Positions 9,465-19,438 are shown, counted from the stretch's first letter. The stretch: DNA of 64,000 bases from Thalassospira sp. MCCC 1A01428 (GCF_002115825.1 NZ_JFJZ01000005.1:62001-126000), one strand, 5' to 3'. The notes: generated by a model from the sequence alone, not told the origin. Numbers and translations: made by a program.

Positions 9465-10724
9465 TTAGACCGATTTGAACACCAGCGATGCGTTGGTGCC
9501 CCCGAAGCCGAACGAATTCGACAATGCGTAATTGACCTTGCGCTGTTTGGCTTCCAGCGGCACCAGATCAATACCAAGGCAAGCCTCGGACGGATTGTGC
9601 AAGTTCAGGGTCGGCGGCACCACACTTTCGTGGATCGCCAGAACCGAGAACACAGCTTCAATCGCGCCGGCAGCCCCTAACAGGTGCCCGGTTGCCGATT
9701 TGGTCGACGACATCGACACATTGTTGATGGCGTCCCCAAACAGGCGTTTAACCGCGCCCAGTTCAATTTCGTCACCCAGCGGCGTCGATGTCCCGTGCGC
9801 GTTGACATAATCAACCTGCTCGGGCGTGACACCGGCATTGCGCAAGGCATTGCGCATCGAGCGGAAACCACCATTACCATCCGAAGCCGGAGCCGTAATG
9901 TGATAGGCATCACCCGACATGCCATAACCGACAACTTCCGCATAAATGCGTGCGCCGCGTGCCTTGGCATGTTCATATTCTTCCAGCACGACACAGCCGG
10001 CACCTTCACCCATAACAAAGCCGTCACGGCCCTGATCCCACGGGCGGGATGCTTCGGTCGGTGTATCGTTATAACCGGTCGACAGCGCACGGGCAGCGGC
10101 AAAACCGGCCATGCCCAAACGGCAAACAGCAGCTTCGGCACCGCCAGCGACCATAACATCGGCATCACCCAGCATGATCATGCGCGATGCATCACCAATG
10201 GCGTGCGCGCCGGTCGAACATGCGGTAACAACAGCATGGTTCGGGCCTTTAAGCCCGTGCTTGATTGAAACCTGGCCAGAAACCAGGTTGATCAGGCAGG
10301 AAGGAATAAAGAAAGGACTGACACGGCGAATTTTGCCATCGGCAATCAGCTGTGCAGATTCGGCAATACGCGGCAACCCGCCAATCCCCGAACCAATCAT
10401 CACCCCGGTCGCTTCCTGGTCTTCTTCCGTTTCCGGAACCCAGCCGGAATCAGCCAGCGCCTGATCAGCAGCAGCGATACCAAAGATGATAAACTCGTCC
10501 ATCTTTTTCATGTCTTTGACAGAAACATGGTCTTCGGCATTAAACAGGCCAGCGCCCGTTCCACGCGGAACCATACCCGCAATCTTTGCGGGGATATCAG
10601 TAACATCAAAATTATCGATGGTTCTGATACCTGATTTTCCGTCCAGCAGCCCCTGCCATGTGGCCTGGGCACCGTTTGCGACAGGCGTGACTGCGCCAAT
10701 ACCGGTTACAACTACGCGTCTCAT
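9465..10724 (-). CDS. fabF: Beta-ketoacyl-ACP synthase II
   Basis: FabF condenses malonyl-ACP with acyl-ACP in fatty-acid elongation and controls temperature-dependent unsaturation in many bacteria. The Cys-His-His catalytic set is visible: VTACSTGAHAIG (Cys near 167), NAHGTSTPLGD (His near 307) and SATGHLLGAAG (His near 345). The glycine-rich SNSFGFGGTNAS is at the C-terminus. Its 419 residues match the family. It lies 86 bp downstream of acpP and directly before mltG. Confidence 0.96.
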   Translation of the reverse strand: MRRVVVTGIGAVTPVANGAQATWQGLLDGKSGIRTIDNFDVTDIPAKIAGMVPRGTGAGLFNAEDHVSVKDMKKMDEFIIFGIAAADQALADSGWVPETEEDQEATGVMIGSGIGGLPRIAESAQLIADGKIRRVSPFFIPSCLINLVSGQVSIKHGLKGPNHAVVTACSTGAHAIGDASRMIMLGDADVMVAGGAEAAVCRLGMAGFAAARALSTGYNDTPTEASRPWDQGRDGFVMGEGAGCVVLEEYEHAKARGARIYAEVVGYGMSGDAYHITAPASDGNGGFRSMRNALRNAGVTPEQVDYVNAHGTSTPLGDEIELGAVKRLFGDAINNVSMSSTKSATGHLLGAAGAIEAVFSVLAIHESVVPPTLNLHNPSEACLGIDLVPLEAKQRKVNYALSNSFGFGGTNASLVFKSV

Positions 10725-10810
10725 CCCGCTTTACGCCTTTATTTTATGAAAATTGCAAAGACGAAAAGGGCGCCCGAGGATGCCTCTGGCGCCCGCGTCA
10801 AACAGCAAAA

Positions 10811-11047
10811 TTAGCCGTTTGCCTTTTCGATGAAGTCAATCGCGTCTTTGACGGTCAGAATTTTTTCAGCGGCATCGTCAGGAATTTCAACGCCGAATTC
10901 TTCTTCAAACGCCATAACCAGCTCGACGGTGTCCAGGCTGTCGGCGCCCAGATCGTCGATGAAGCTGGCGTTTTCCGTGACCTTGTCTTCTTCAACACCG
11001 AGGTGTTCGACAACGATCTTCTTCACGCGATCTGCGACATCACTCAT
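10811..11047 (-). CDS. acpP: Acyl carrier protein
   Basis: AcpP carries growing acyl chains on a 4'-phosphopantetheine arm. The 78-residue, strongly acidic protein has the [16 protein letters not shown] motif, whose Ser is the attachment site. Its start is preceded by GAAGGA. The 166-bp spacer upstream, longer than the other gaps in the cluster, probably holds its own promoter, fitting the high expression expected of this protein. Confidence 0.97.
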   Translation of the reverse strand: MSDVADRVKKIVVEHLGVEEDKVTENASFIDDLGADSLDTVELVMAFEEEFGVEIPDDAAEKILTVKDAIDFIEKANG

Positions 11048-11213
11048 AGCTTAAATCCTTCAATAGGTTCTTTGTCAGTTAGTTTATCTTGTCCCGAAAT
11101 CCGCCCTTTCAAGGTACGAACGGGGACCGTGAAACCGGCGACCGCAATTGCCGGTTCCGGTGATTTGGTATAGCGGCCTCTTTTAAACAGAAAAGCAAGC
11201 AACCCGCAACGGG

Positions 11214-11954
11214 TTAAATCATCGCCATTCCGCCATTTACATGCAAGGTCTGACCTGTGACATATCCAGCCTCGCTACTGGCAAGGTACAAAACCGCTGC
11301 TGCGATTTCTGCACTTTCCCCCATACGACCGGCAGGAATAGCGCCTAACAGCTTTTCTTTCTGCGTATCGCCAAGCTCGTCGGTCATTGCCGTGGTGATA
11401 AAACCAGGGGCAACACAGTTTACAGTAATACCTCGCACAGCAACTTCCTGCGCCAGTGATTTGGACCAGCCAATCATACCTGCTTTGGCTGCCGCATAGT
11501 TGGTTTGCCCCGGATTCCCCGTTACACCAACGATCGAGGTAATATTAATAATACGGCCAAAACGACGCTTCATCATGCCACGCAAGGAATTACGTGCCAG
11601 TTTGAATGCTGCTGTCAGGTTCACATCAAGCACGGCCTGCCAGTCTTCATCCTTCAGGCGCATTGCAAGCTGGTCACGCGTGATACCGGCATTATTAACC
11701 AGAATATCAAGCTGCCCGCCAAGGGCTTCTTCCGCCTGCTTGATCAAACCGTCAACCGATGCTGCATCCGAAAGATTACCCGGAACAACCACAGCATTTT
11801 CGCCAATTTCGGCAGCAACAGCTTCAAGCCGTTCAGCACGGGTGCCCGAAAGTGCAACCTTTGCCCCGGCCTGCGCCAGAACCCTGGCAATTTCACCGCC
11901 AATGCCGCCGGTTGCACCCGTAACCAGTGCTGTTTTACCTGTCAGATCAAACAT
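11214..11954 (-). CDS. fabG: 3-oxoacyl-ACP reductase FabG
   Basis: FabG performs the NADPH-dependent reduction of 3-ketoacyl-ACP. It is an SDR of 246 residues with VTGATGGIGGEIAR, LVNNAGITRD, INITSIVGVTGNPGQTNYAAAKAG (catalytic Ser, Tyr and Lys), and the C-terminal YVTGQTLHVNGGMAM typical of FabG. Placement between fabD and acpP distinguishes it from generic SDRs. It is separated from fabD by 39 bp, so cotranscription is likely. Confidence 0.96.
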   Translation of the reverse strand: MFDLTGKTALVTGATGGIGGEIARVLAQAGAKVALSGTRAERLEAVAAEIGENAVVVPGNLSDAASVDGLIKQAEEALGGQLDILVNNAGITRDQLAMRLKDEDWQAVLDVNLTAAFKLARNSLRGMMKRRFGRIINITSIVGVTGNPGQTNYAAAKAGMIGWSKSLAQEVAVRGITVNCVAPGFITTAMTDELGDTQKEKLLGAIPAGRMGESAEIAAAVLYLASSEAGYVTGQTLHVNGGMAMI

Positions 11955-11993
11955 ATATGTTTCTTCCCTGTCGCAATTTAAACCGGTGCAGCG

Positions 11994-12935
11994 TTACAAC
12001 GCGCCCAGAAAGGCTTCAATATCGGCCGGACCATTAATTGCGGTCCCTGTCATATCGCGGTCAATACGGCGCACCATTCCGCTCAGAACTTTTCCCGCAC
12101 CAATTTCAACCAGCGTGTCGATACCCTGTTCTTTCATATAAAGAACTGATTCGCGCCAGCGCACTGTGCCGCAAACCTGTTTGACAAGCAAATCACGGAT
12201 CGCATCGGCATCCTGAACCTTTTGCGCCGTTACATTGGCAACCAGCGGCACACGCGGCACATTCATTGTAACATCGCCCAGGGCTTCGGCCATGCGGTCC
12301 GCCGCAGGTTGCATCAGGGCACAATGGAACGGGGCAGATACCGGCAACAACAACGCGCGCTTGGCACCTTTTTCCTTGGCAATTTCAATGGCGCGTTCCA
12401 CTGCGGCCTTATGGCCCGATACAACGACCTGACCATTGGCATTGTCATTGGCAGCGGTGCAAACATCACCCTGTGCTGCCAATTCGGCAACGGCGGCTGC
12501 ATCGGCGTAATCCAGGCCCAAAAGGGCCGCCATGGCACCAACACCCACCGGCACAGCGGCCTGCATGGCCTGCCCGCGAATTTTAAGCAAACGTGCCGCA
12601 TCGGAAATACTAAATGTGCCTGCCGCCGCCAGGGCCGAATATTCGCCCAGTGAATGACCGGCAACCAGGTCACACTTATCCGTCAGGGTAAAACCGCCCT
12701 GATTTTCCAGAACACGGGTAACAGCCAGGCTTACGGCCATCAGGGCAGGCTGCGCATTTTCCGTCAGCGTCAAATCGCCTTCCGGGCCTTCAAACATCAA
12801 TGTGCTGAGCTTTTGTGAAAGCGCATCATCGACTTCCTGAAACACTTCACGAGCCAACGGAAAGGCCTCGGCCAGTTCCTTGCCCATACCAACGGCCTGC
12901 GATCCCTGACCGGGAAATACAAATGCGCGTGTCAT
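11994..12935 (-). CDS. fabD: Malonyl-CoA:ACP transacylase
   Basis: FabD loads malonyl groups onto AcpP. The start is set at 12935 (MTRAFVFPGQGSQ), which matches the conserved N-terminus; upstream in-frame sequence is not FabD-like. The nucleophile lies in VAGHSLGEYSALAAAG (Ser near 95) and the partner His in SAPFHCALMQPA (near 203). The length is 313 residues. It is the first gene of fabD-fabG-acpP-fabF-mltG, so the operon promoter should lie in 12936-13105. Confidence 0.95.
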   Translation of the reverse strand: MTRAFVFPGQGSQAVGMGKELAEAFPLAREVFQEVDDALSQKLSTLMFEGPEGDLTLTENAQPALMAVSLAVTRVLENQGGFTLTDKCDLVAGHSLGEYSALAAAGTFSISDAARLLKIRGQAMQAAVPVGVGAMAALLGLDYADAAAVAELAAQGDVCTAANDNANGQVVVSGHKAAVERAIEIAKEKGAKRALLLPVSAPFHCALMQPAADRMAEALGDVTMNVPRVPLVANVTAQKVQDADAIRDLLVKQVCGTVRWRESVLYMKEQGIDTLVEIGAGKVLSGMVRRIDRDMTGTAINGPADIEAFLGAL

Positions 12936-13106
12936 TATTGATATAGCACCCTTGTCTGCGTTTATGCCGTTCGGGCAGCCCGACCCGGCTTTTATAAAGG
13001 CCCCCTTGATAACGCGCCCGCCCGTCCTGTCAAGACCGGACACCACCGCGCTGGTCAGGAAAAAACCTGCTTTGCCCTCAAAGGTGGCGTAGAATTACAC
13101 GATTGC

Positions 13107-13147
13107 AAGAAAAAAGGCAGCAGGTATCATGATTTACCCACTGCCTT
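13107..13147 (-). terminator. Rho-independent terminator of the ClC gene
   Basis: On the minus strand a 7-bp outer stem (aaggcag, 13114-13120; ctgcctt, 13141-13147) with a further inner pairing is followed by a run of about six T. It lies 63 bp past the stop codon of the ClC gene and upstream of fabD, insulating the two units. Confidence 0.75.
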
Positions 13148-13209
13148 CTTATCTTTCCAGGGTTTCAGCCAATCAAGTACCAAAACGGTCCTGCGGCCCC
13201 AACCCGTGC

Positions 13210-15054
13210 CTATTCAAGATAGTTCTGCATGCTTGAAACAACACTGTCCGAAATATGCGATTTGGTAATGACGCCGCGCACATCGGACTGACGCGGCAAA
13301 CCGCGACAAGGCTGCACAACCACGGCGGCCCGTGCATTACGGCGATGCATACGCTTGATCACATCAAACAATGTGGTTTTATCAACAACAACCACAAAAT
13401 CCTCGTCAACCAGGTCACTTAATGTTGCATTCGCCTTTTCATTGGCAACGGCATAGAGGTGGTCCACATCGGGAACAACCCCGACAATCCGGTCACCGGC
13501 AACCACCACAATCGATGCAACTTTCGGCTTTGCACCAATTTTTTCAACCGCTTCGCTAACCCGCATTGCGGCATCAAGGAAAATCGGGACACGGTCCATT
13601 ACCTCGTGGGCCGGATGAACCATGAACATATTGCTGTGGCGTTCCTTGGGAATGTGCAACCCGCGCAACACCAGTTTCGATGTATAGATGGTTTCGCTGA
13701 TCAACATGCGACGTACACCCAGCGCAATTGCCACGGCCACCACCAGTGGCACGACAATGTTATAATCGCGGGTCATTTCAAAAATCATGATGATCGCGGT
13801 CATCGCCGCGCCGGTACCGGCCGCAACCACGCCGCCCATACCAACAAGCGCAAATTCAGCCGGATTAATGCCTGCATTGGGGAAAATCATGGTGCCAATA
13901 ACACCAACAGCGCCGCCCATGGTCGCCCCGACAAACAGTGACGGCGAAAATACGCCCCCCGATGCGCCGGAACCGATACTGACCGACGTTGCATACATTT
14001 TGGCAAAAAACAGGATCACCAGCAACGGCAACGATGTCATCCCGCCACGCAGGATGGCCTGAATGGTGCCGTAACCAACGCCATCAACATAATAATTGCC
14101 TGCCGTCAGGAACAGGACATACATCAAAATGCCGACCGACAGCATACCGACCGCATGGCGGGTATAATCATTACCGGGCATCTTTTTGAAAAACTTGTCC
14201 GTGATCAGCATCGAACGGATCAGCATCCAGGCTGCAACGCCGCTCAGAACACCCAGCACGACATAAATGATAAGGGCTTCAATATCGATTGCTGAAACCT
14301 GTGGGATGGCGGCCAGCGGCACTTCAAATGCCGGTGCCAGACCAAAGGAAATACGCCCGATATAGGTTGCAGCACCCGTCGCAATGACCACCGGCAAAAA
14401 CGTGCGCGTCGACACTTCAGGCATCATCAGTTCAATCGCGAACAACACAGCCCCCAGCGGGGTGTTAAACGTTGCCGCAATACCAGCCCCGGCCCCGGCC
14501 GCCAGCAACGTAATACGCTGTCCGGTCGGAAGGTTGCGAAGCTGCGCAATACTGGAACCCAGCGACGAGCCGATCTGAATGATTGGTCCTTCACGGCCAA
14601 CTGCGGCCCCGGTACCAATTGACAGGGCCGATGCAACGGACTTGATCACTGCCACCAGCGGCCGAATACGACCCTGATTAAAATAGATGGCATTCATCAC
14701 TTCCGGCACACCGTGACCTTTGGCTTCGGGTGCGAAATTATTAACCAGAAAAACAACCAGCATCCCGCCAAGAACGGGAACAAGAATAATAAGAGGCCCC
14801 CATGACGACGGCTCGGTCAGCATATTGGCATCATATTCCAGCGTAAAAGTGCCATAAAACGCCAGATTATGAATAATCGCGACCAAGGCGCGAAACGCGA
14901 CTGCGCCATAACCGGTAATGATACCGACGACTAGGGAAAAGAAACATAAAGTAAGCAGTGTCGCGCGCCGGGGAGACGCGCCTTCAACCTGGGATTCAAC
15001 CATCACCAAACCATGTACATTCTGAGTATAGCCCGGTCTAGCGCCCGATAACAT
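13210..15054 (-). CDS. ClC family chloride channel/transporter with CBS domains
   Basis: A ClC-type anion channel or H+/Cl- exchanger in the inner membrane, with about ten or more hydrophobic helices over residues ~32-445 and a C-terminal pair of CBS domains (~460-610). The gating motif GREGP is present (Glu155), as is GSGASGGVFSPSLFVGA. The first selectivity motif, usually GSGIP, reads GHGVP (113-117), so the usual Ser is His. CBS domains often sense nucleotides. The start at 15054 has GGGGA nearby; Met18 (15003) is an alternative. It is a single-gene unit with its own terminator. Confidence 0.92.
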   Translation of the reverse strand: MLSGARPGYTQNVHGLVMVESQVEGASPRRATLLTLCFFSLVVGIITGYGAVAFRALVAIIHNLAFYGTFTLEYDANMLTEPSSWGPLIILVPVLGGMLVVFLVNNFAPEAKGHGVPEVMNAIYFNQGRIRPLVAVIKSVASALSIGTGAAVGREGPIIQIGSSLGSSIAQLRNLPTGQRITLLAAGAGAGIAATFNTPLGAVLFAIELMMPEVSTRTFLPVVIATGAATYIGRISFGLAPAFEVPLAAIPQVSAIDIEALIIYVVLGVLSGVAAWMLIRSMLITDKFFKKMPGNDYTRHAVGMLSVGILMYVLFLTAGNYYVDGVGYGTIQAILRGGMTSLPLLVILFFAKMYATSVSIGSGASGGVFSPSLFVGATMGGAVGVIGTMIFPNAGINPAEFALVGMGGVVAAGTGAAMTAIIMIFEMTRDYNIVVPLVVAVAIALGVRRMLISETIYTSKLVLRGLHIPKERHSNMFMVHPAHEVMDRVPIFLDAAMRVSEAVEKIGAKPKVASIVVVAGDRIVGVVPDVDHLYAVANEKANATLSDLVDEDFVVVVDKTTLFDVIKRMHRRNARAAVVVQPCRGLPRQSDVRGVITKSHISDSVVSSMQNYLE

Positions 15055-15324
15055 AAATCCCCAGCCCCGCTATTTTTGTTGTCAGTGGGGGGTGGCCGGG
15101 AAAATGTGCAATGAAGAGAGGTCGACCGGTTCGACGAATGGCATTAAGAACTACCTGCACACCCTTTGCAAATCAAGGGAATATCGGGCTTTGCATAGCG
15201 GCTCTTAGAAAAGTGCAACGCTTTTATGACAAAATTTCCCGCCTGGCGTACCGTTGAAGAATTGTGCAAACCAGCATTGCAAAAACGGGCAGGTCGAATC
15301 GTTTGAACAAGCCGGTATTTGCCG

Positions 15325-15352
15325 TTGCACCTGATGGCGAAAAGTGTATATT
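15325..15352 (+). promoter_or_regulatory. Sigma-70-like promoter of the rpsF operon
   Basis: TTGCAC (15325-15330) and TATATT (15347-15352) are separated by 16 bp, about 100 bp before rpsF. Within the otherwise gene-free 15055-15450 spacer this is the best promoter candidate. The part nearer the ClC gene shows nothing else I recognise. Confidence 0.6.
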
Positions 15353-15387
15353 GCCCGGCTCACGGCTCCTTGCCGGGAATGCCCGGC
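15353..15387 (+). promoter_or_regulatory. Possible S6:S18 leader with alternative hairpins
   Basis: In the presumed rpsF 5' leader, gccggg (15372-15377) can pair either with cccggc at 15382-15387 (4-nt loop) or with the earlier gcccggc around 15353-15359. Mutually exclusive hairpins before rpsF resemble the autoregulatory leaders bound by the S6:S18 complex in many bacteria. The match to that motif is inferred, not computed. Confidence 0.35.
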
Positions 15388-15450
15388 TATGCCTGCTCGA
15401 CATGAGGTCGTTCAGGAAGAGACAAGCCACAAGGGGTGATTAGGAGAATT

Positions 15451-15819
15451 ATGAGCAAGTACGAAAGCGTGTATATTGCACGTCAGGACTTCTCGACTGC
15501 ACAGGTCGAAGCCCTGAACGAAAAACTGAACGAAACCCTCGTAGGCCTCGGCGCAACTGTTGCCAAGACCGAATACTGGGGCCTGCGTTCCCTGACCTAC
15601 CGGGTCAAGAAAAACCGCAAGGGTCATTATACCCTCTTTCAGATCGAAGCCGACAAGGACGCGATTGCGGAATATGAACGTCAGATGCGCTTCAATGAAG
15701 ACGTGCTGCGTCAGATGACCGTAAAAGTTGACGAGTTCGAAGAAGAACAGTCAGCCATTCTGCGTAACCGCGAAGAACGTGGCAGCCGTGGCCCGCGCCG
15801 CAGCGGCCCGCGCCAGTAA
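15451..15819 (+). CDS. rpsF: 30S ribosomal protein S6
   Basis: S6 is a small-subunit protein that binds S18 in the platform of the 30S particle. The start at 15451 (MSKYESVYIARQD) is fixed by AGGAGA about 6 bp upstream; five in-frame residues before it have no such site. The 122-residue product has the typical YWGLRSLTYRVKKNRKGHY block. A basic, Arg/Gly-rich tail (REERGSRGPRRSGPRQ) ends the protein. The gene starts the rpsF-rpsR-DUF2232-rplI operon. Confidence 0.97.
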   Translation: MSKYESVYIARQDFSTAQVEALNEKLNETLVGLGATVAKTEYWGLRSLTYRVKKNRKGHYTLFQIEADKDAIAEYERQMRFNEDVLRQMTVKVDEFEEEQSAILRNREERGSRGPRRSGPRQ

Positions 15820-15842
15820 TCGATTAACGAGGAGGATATACC

Positions 15843-16076
15843 ATGGCTGGACGTCGTCTGTTTTTCCGTCGCCGCAAAACCTGCCCGTTCTCGGGTGCGG
15901 ATGCGCCGAAGATCGACTATAAAGATGTCAAACTGTTGCAGCGTTTCGTTTCCGAACGCGGCAAGATCGTTCCGAGCCGTATCACGGCCGTTTCGGCCAA
16001 GAAACAGCGTGAGCTTTCAAAAGCCATCAAACGCGCTCGTTTCCTGGCGCTGCTGCCCTACTCAGACCAGGTCTGA
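15843..16076 (+). CDS. rpsR: 30S ribosomal protein S18
   Basis: S18 pairs with S6 on the 30S platform. The 77-residue basic protein begins [18 protein letters not shown] and contains the conserved [24 protein letters not shown] and the [10 protein letters not shown] end. A strong GAGGAGG ribosome-binding site stands before the ATG, 23 bp after rpsF. Confidence 0.97.
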   Translation: MAGRRLFFRRRKTCPFSGADAPKIDYKDVKLLQRFVSERGKIVPSRITAVSAKKQRELSKAIKRARFLALLPYSDQV

Positions 16077-16126
16077 GGCAGTCGGCAAGAGACTTTGTTT
16101 TGCGGTCTCGGCCAACGGAGTAGCTG

Positions 16127-17068
16127 ATGTCTTCGCGTGATACCCTATCGTCAATCGGTGCAGGACTGGGCAGTGCGCTCTTGTTTTTGCTGGTATTGAC
16201 CGGAAATCCGCTAGCGCTGCTGCTTTCCTATTTCGGGCACCTGCCACTTTTCGTTATCGGATTGTGGCGCGGACCCAAAAGCCTGCTGGTTGCGGCAATT
16301 GCGGCATGTGCGGCCCTGCTTCTTTTGGGTGGCCCATTGCCGTTCACGGTCTTTCTGGTCGTGATCGCCGGACCAGCGACGATGTTGACCCGCGTGGCGC
16401 TGATAATGCGGGCTGACGACTCCGGGAAACCGGCGTTTATTCAGCCCGGTATCATTTTAGCCGCCATGGCCCTGGCCGTTGCCGTGATGATGATTGTCAT
16501 CCTTGCAACTGTCGCGGCGGATGGTCTGGATATTCAGGGAGTGATCGCTCACTTCCTCTCGACAATGTATTCTGAAATGGGTGTTCCGCTAACGCCGGAT
16601 GTTCAACAGATCATTGTGATGTTCCAGACATATTTCCCGGCGATTGCGGCATTGTCCTGGTACCTGATGGTGCTGGTCAATGTCATGATTGCACAGGCAA
16701 TTCTGGTGCGCGCAGGCAAAAACCTGCGCCCGACGCCATCGCTGGCGTCGCTGGCTTTGCCCGGTTGGTCACTTTTTGCGTTTGCCCTGGCCGGGGCATC
16801 CATCGCGTTTAGCGATGGCAACCTGGCCTATATAGCGCGCAACGTCGCGGTTGTACTGGCAGTGCCGTTCCTGTTTCAGGGATTGGCGCTGGTACACGGG
16901 CAGGCAGCCCGATGGCCGCAAAAGCGTATGATATTGACGGTGTTTTATATCGTCACGGTTCTGTCCAGCTGGTCGTTCATCGCGATCTGCGGACTTGGAA
17001 TTGTTGAGCATTTAATCAGGCTGCGGGGGAACCAACCGATGACCCGTAGCAATGAGGAGGATCGGTGA
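16127..17068 (+). CDS. DUF2232 membrane protein
   Basis: A polytopic inner-membrane protein of 313 residues with about eight hydrophobic segments (for example [21 protein letters not shown]). It belongs by position and character to the DUF2232 family, which in Alphaproteobacteria sits between rpsR and rplI. Its function is not established. Its stop codon shares one base with the rplI ATG (TGATG), indicating translational coupling to ribosomal protein synthesis. Confidence 0.85.
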   Translation: MSSRDTLSSIGAGLGSALLFLLVLTGNPLALLLSYFGHLPLFVIGLWRGPKSLLVAAIAACAALLLLGGPLPFTVFLVVIAGPATMLTRVALIMRADDSGKPAFIQPGIILAAMALAVAVMMIVILATVAADGLDIQGVIAHFLSTMYSEMGVPLTPDVQQIIVMFQTYFPAIAALSWYLMVLVNVMIAQAILVRAGKNLRPTPSLASLALPGWSLFAFALAGASIAFSDGNLAYIARNVAVVLAVPFLFQGLALVHGQAARWPQKRMILTVFYIVTVLSSWSFIAICGLGIVEHLIRLRGNQPMTRSNEEDR

Positions 17069-17658
17069 TGGAAGTTATTCTGCTCCAGCGGGTAGAAAAA
17101 CTCGGCCAGATGGGTGACGTTGTCACCGTAAAGCCGGGCCACGCCCGCAACCGCCTGCTGCCCCAGGGTATGGCCCTGCGTGCAAACAAGGCAAATCTTG
17201 CTGTTTTCGAAGCACAGAAAGCACAGCTCGAAGCTGACAATCTGGAACGCCGTTCGGAAGCCCAGAAAGTCGCTGAAAGCCTTGGCGATCTGGCAGTGAC
17301 CCTGGTTCGCCAGGCATCTGACGTCGGGCATCTGTATGGCTCGGTTACCGCACGCGACATCGCCGCTGCTGTTACCGATGCAGGTTGCACCATTTCGCGT
17401 GGTCAGGTTCGCCTGGAAGCCCCGATCAAGTCCCTGGGTCTGCATGACGTTGTCGTCGCGCTGCACCCGGAAGTCCTGATCACGGTTACCGCCAACGTCG
17501 CCCGTACCGAAGAAGATGCCGCCGAGCAGCTTCGTAAAGGTGCGGCTGTTCTTGGCACCATCGACGAGATGGAAGAAGAAGAAGCACTTGCCGAAGAAGC
17601 ATCCGAAGAAGAACTGGAAGCTGAAGGCGAAGAAGAAGCAGCAGAAGCCAACGCCTGA
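17068..17658 (+). CDS. rplI: 50S ribosomal protein L9
   Basis: L9 binds 23S rRNA near the base of the L1 stalk and affects frame maintenance. The N-terminal domain [17 protein letters not shown]...[16 protein letters not shown] is diagnostic, and GAGGAGG lies 8 bp upstream of the ATG at 17068. The 196-residue protein carries an acidic tail after ~residue 152 (repeated EEE and EA) that is absent from the ~149-residue E. coli protein. A strong terminator follows at 17685. Confidence 0.96.
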   Translation: MEVILLQRVEKLGQMGDVVTVKPGHARNRLLPQGMALRANKANLAVFEAQKAQLEADNLERRSEAQKVAESLGDLAVTLVRQASDVGHLYGSVTARDIAAAVTDAGCTISRGQVRLEAPIKSLGLHDVVVALHPEVLITVTANVARTEEDAAEQLRKGAAVLGTIDEMEEEEALAEEASEEELEAEGEEEAAEANA

Positions 17659-17684
17659 TCTGGTGTTGCCTGACGTTTTTTCAA

Positions 17685-17722
17685 AAAACGGCGTATCCTT
17701 CGCGGGTACGCCGTTTTCTTTT
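17685..17722 (+). terminator. Rho-independent terminator after rplI
   Basis: A perfect 11-bp stem (17685-17695 with 17707-17717; core acggcgta/tacgccgt) with an 11-nt loop is followed by C and five T. It ends the ribosomal operon before dnaB. Confidence 0.9.
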
Positions 17723-17867
17723 TACCCAAACACCTGTTTGAACGGAAAATATTCCGCCCTGTGAAAAAACACCATGTATCCTGACCATTGCGGTTACGGT
17801 ATACCCGCTATGACCACGTTGGTTTTCCACTTTCAGCTCAACAGGATGACTGGTAGGCTCCGCCATC

Positions 17868-19409
17868 ATGAATGATCCCCAGCTTGATGCCCTGTTTGCG
17901 CCCATGGATGCAGACGACGGTGCTAACCACCATCTTCCGCTTGAGCGTATGCCGCCTCACAACTTTGAGGCGGAGGCCGCGCTTTTGGGTGCGATCCTGA
18001 ACAACAACGCTGCCTATGAGCGCGTTTCGGATATTTTACGCCCCGAACATTTTGCCGATGCCCGCCACGGCCGCATTTACGAAGCCTGCGGCAAACTGAT
18101 CGAACGCGGCCAGTTGGCCAACCCGGTTACCCTTTCAGCCTTTTTTCGCCAGGATGAACATCTGGCCGAAATTGGTGGCGCGCAATATCTGGCCGAATTA
18201 TCCAATAACATGGTTTCGGTCATTAATGCGGGTGACTATGGAAAGCTGGTTTACGACCTGTATTTGCGCCGCGAATTAATCGAAATTGGCGAATCTGTTG
18301 TCAACGAAGCCTATCAATACGAACTGGACGCCGACGCGGCCAACCAGATTGAAAATGCCGAACAACGCCTGTTTTCCCTGGCGACTGCCGGGGCAGCGGA
18401 ATCGGGTTTTGTCGCCTTTGGCCCGGCCCTGACGCGTGCGGTTGAAAACGTTGAACATGCCTATAAAAATGCGGGCAAGGTTGTTGGTGTTACCACCGGC
18501 CTTCGCGATATCGACCGCAAACTGGGCGGCCTGCACCCTTCCGACCTTTTGATTTTGGCCGGGCGCCCGTCAATGGGTAAAACAGCCCTGGCCATGAACG
18601 TGGCGTTTAACGCCGCCATTTCTTCGCACAAAACCCGTGCCAGCGGCGAAGACCAGTTTGACGAATTGCGCACCGGTGCCATTGCCGTTTTCTCGCTTGA
18701 AATGGCGGCCGAACAGCTTGCCGGGCGTCTTTTGTCGCAGGCTGCCGAGGTTTCGGGCGATAACATGCGCCGTGGTGATTTGAACGAGGACGATTTTGAA
18801 CGTCTGGTCATTGCGTCGCGCGAATTAAATACGGTTCCGCTGTATATCGACGATACACCGGCCCTGCCGGTGTCAACCTTGCGCACCCGTTGCCGCAGGC
18901 TAAAACGCCAGCACGGCCTTGCCATGATTGTCGTCGATTACCTTCAGCTTCTGGCCCCGCCAACCAACTTTCGCGGCGACGGACGTGTGCAGGAAGTCTC
19001 GGAAATTACCCGCTCGCTCAAAGCAATTGCCAAGGAACTGGGCTGCCCGGTTCTGGCCCTGTCCCAGCTTTCACGTGCGGTTGAACAGCGCGACGACAAA
19101 CGCCCGCAATTGTCGGATTTGCGTGAATCCGGCTCGATCGAGCAGGACGCCGACGTGGTGATGTTTATTTACCGCGAACAATATTATCTGGAACGGGCTG
19201 AACCTGCACAAAAGCCCGAAGAATCAACAGATAAATTCGGCGAGCGTTATTCCCAATGGCAGGAACGCCTAAACCAGGTTTACAACACCGCCGAAGTCAT
19301 TGTGGCCAAGCAGCGACATGGCCCGGTTGGCAACGTCCGGCTGTTTTTCGACGGCAACTTTACCAAATTTGGCGATCTTGATCATGTCGCCGAAGAATTC
19401 GACGAATAA
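17868..19409 (+). CDS. dnaB: Replicative DNA helicase DnaB
   Basis: DnaB is the hexameric helicase that unwinds DNA at the replication fork. The N-terminal collar domain (PHNFEAEAALLGAIL) is followed by the RecA-like motor with Walker A GRPSMGKTALAMN (near residue 232), FSLEMAAEQL, Walker B IVVDYLQLL and LSQLSRAVEQR. The end RFFDGNFTKF-like stretch is typical. At 513 residues it is slightly longer than E. coli DnaB (471), with an insertion after the Walker A segment (SSHKTRASGEDQFDELRTGA). No intein is seen. Confidence 0.96.
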   Translation: MNDPQLDALFAPMDADDGANHHLPLERMPPHNFEAEAALLGAILNNNAAYERVSDILRPEHFADARHGRIYEACGKLIERGQLANPVTLSAFFRQDEHLAEIGGAQYLAELSNNMVSVINAGDYGKLVYDLYLRRELIEIGESVVNEAYQYELDADAANQIENAEQRLFSLATAGAAESGFVAFGPALTRAVENVEHAYKNAGKVVGVTTGLRDIDRKLGGLHPSDLLILAGRPSMGKTALAMNVAFNAAISSHKTRASGEDQFDELRTGAIAVFSLEMAAEQLAGRLLSQAAEVSGDNMRRGDLNEDDFERLVIASRELNTVPLYIDDTPALPVSTLRTRCRRLKRQHGLAMIVVDYLQLLAPPTNFRGDGRVQEVSEITRSLKAIAKELGCPVLALSQLSRAVEQRDDKRPQLSDLRESGSIEQDADVVMFIYREQYYLERAEPAQKPEESTDKFGERYSQWQERLNQVYNTAEVIVAKQRHGPVGNVRLFFDGNFTKFGDLDHVAEEFDE

Positions 19410-19438
19410 CCCACTATGCATATAACGGGGTTTAGCCA

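Noticed and set aside
16127..17068. Reading the DUF2232 protein as a transporter
   Set aside because: It has many helices but no transporter motif. Gene order supports only the family name.
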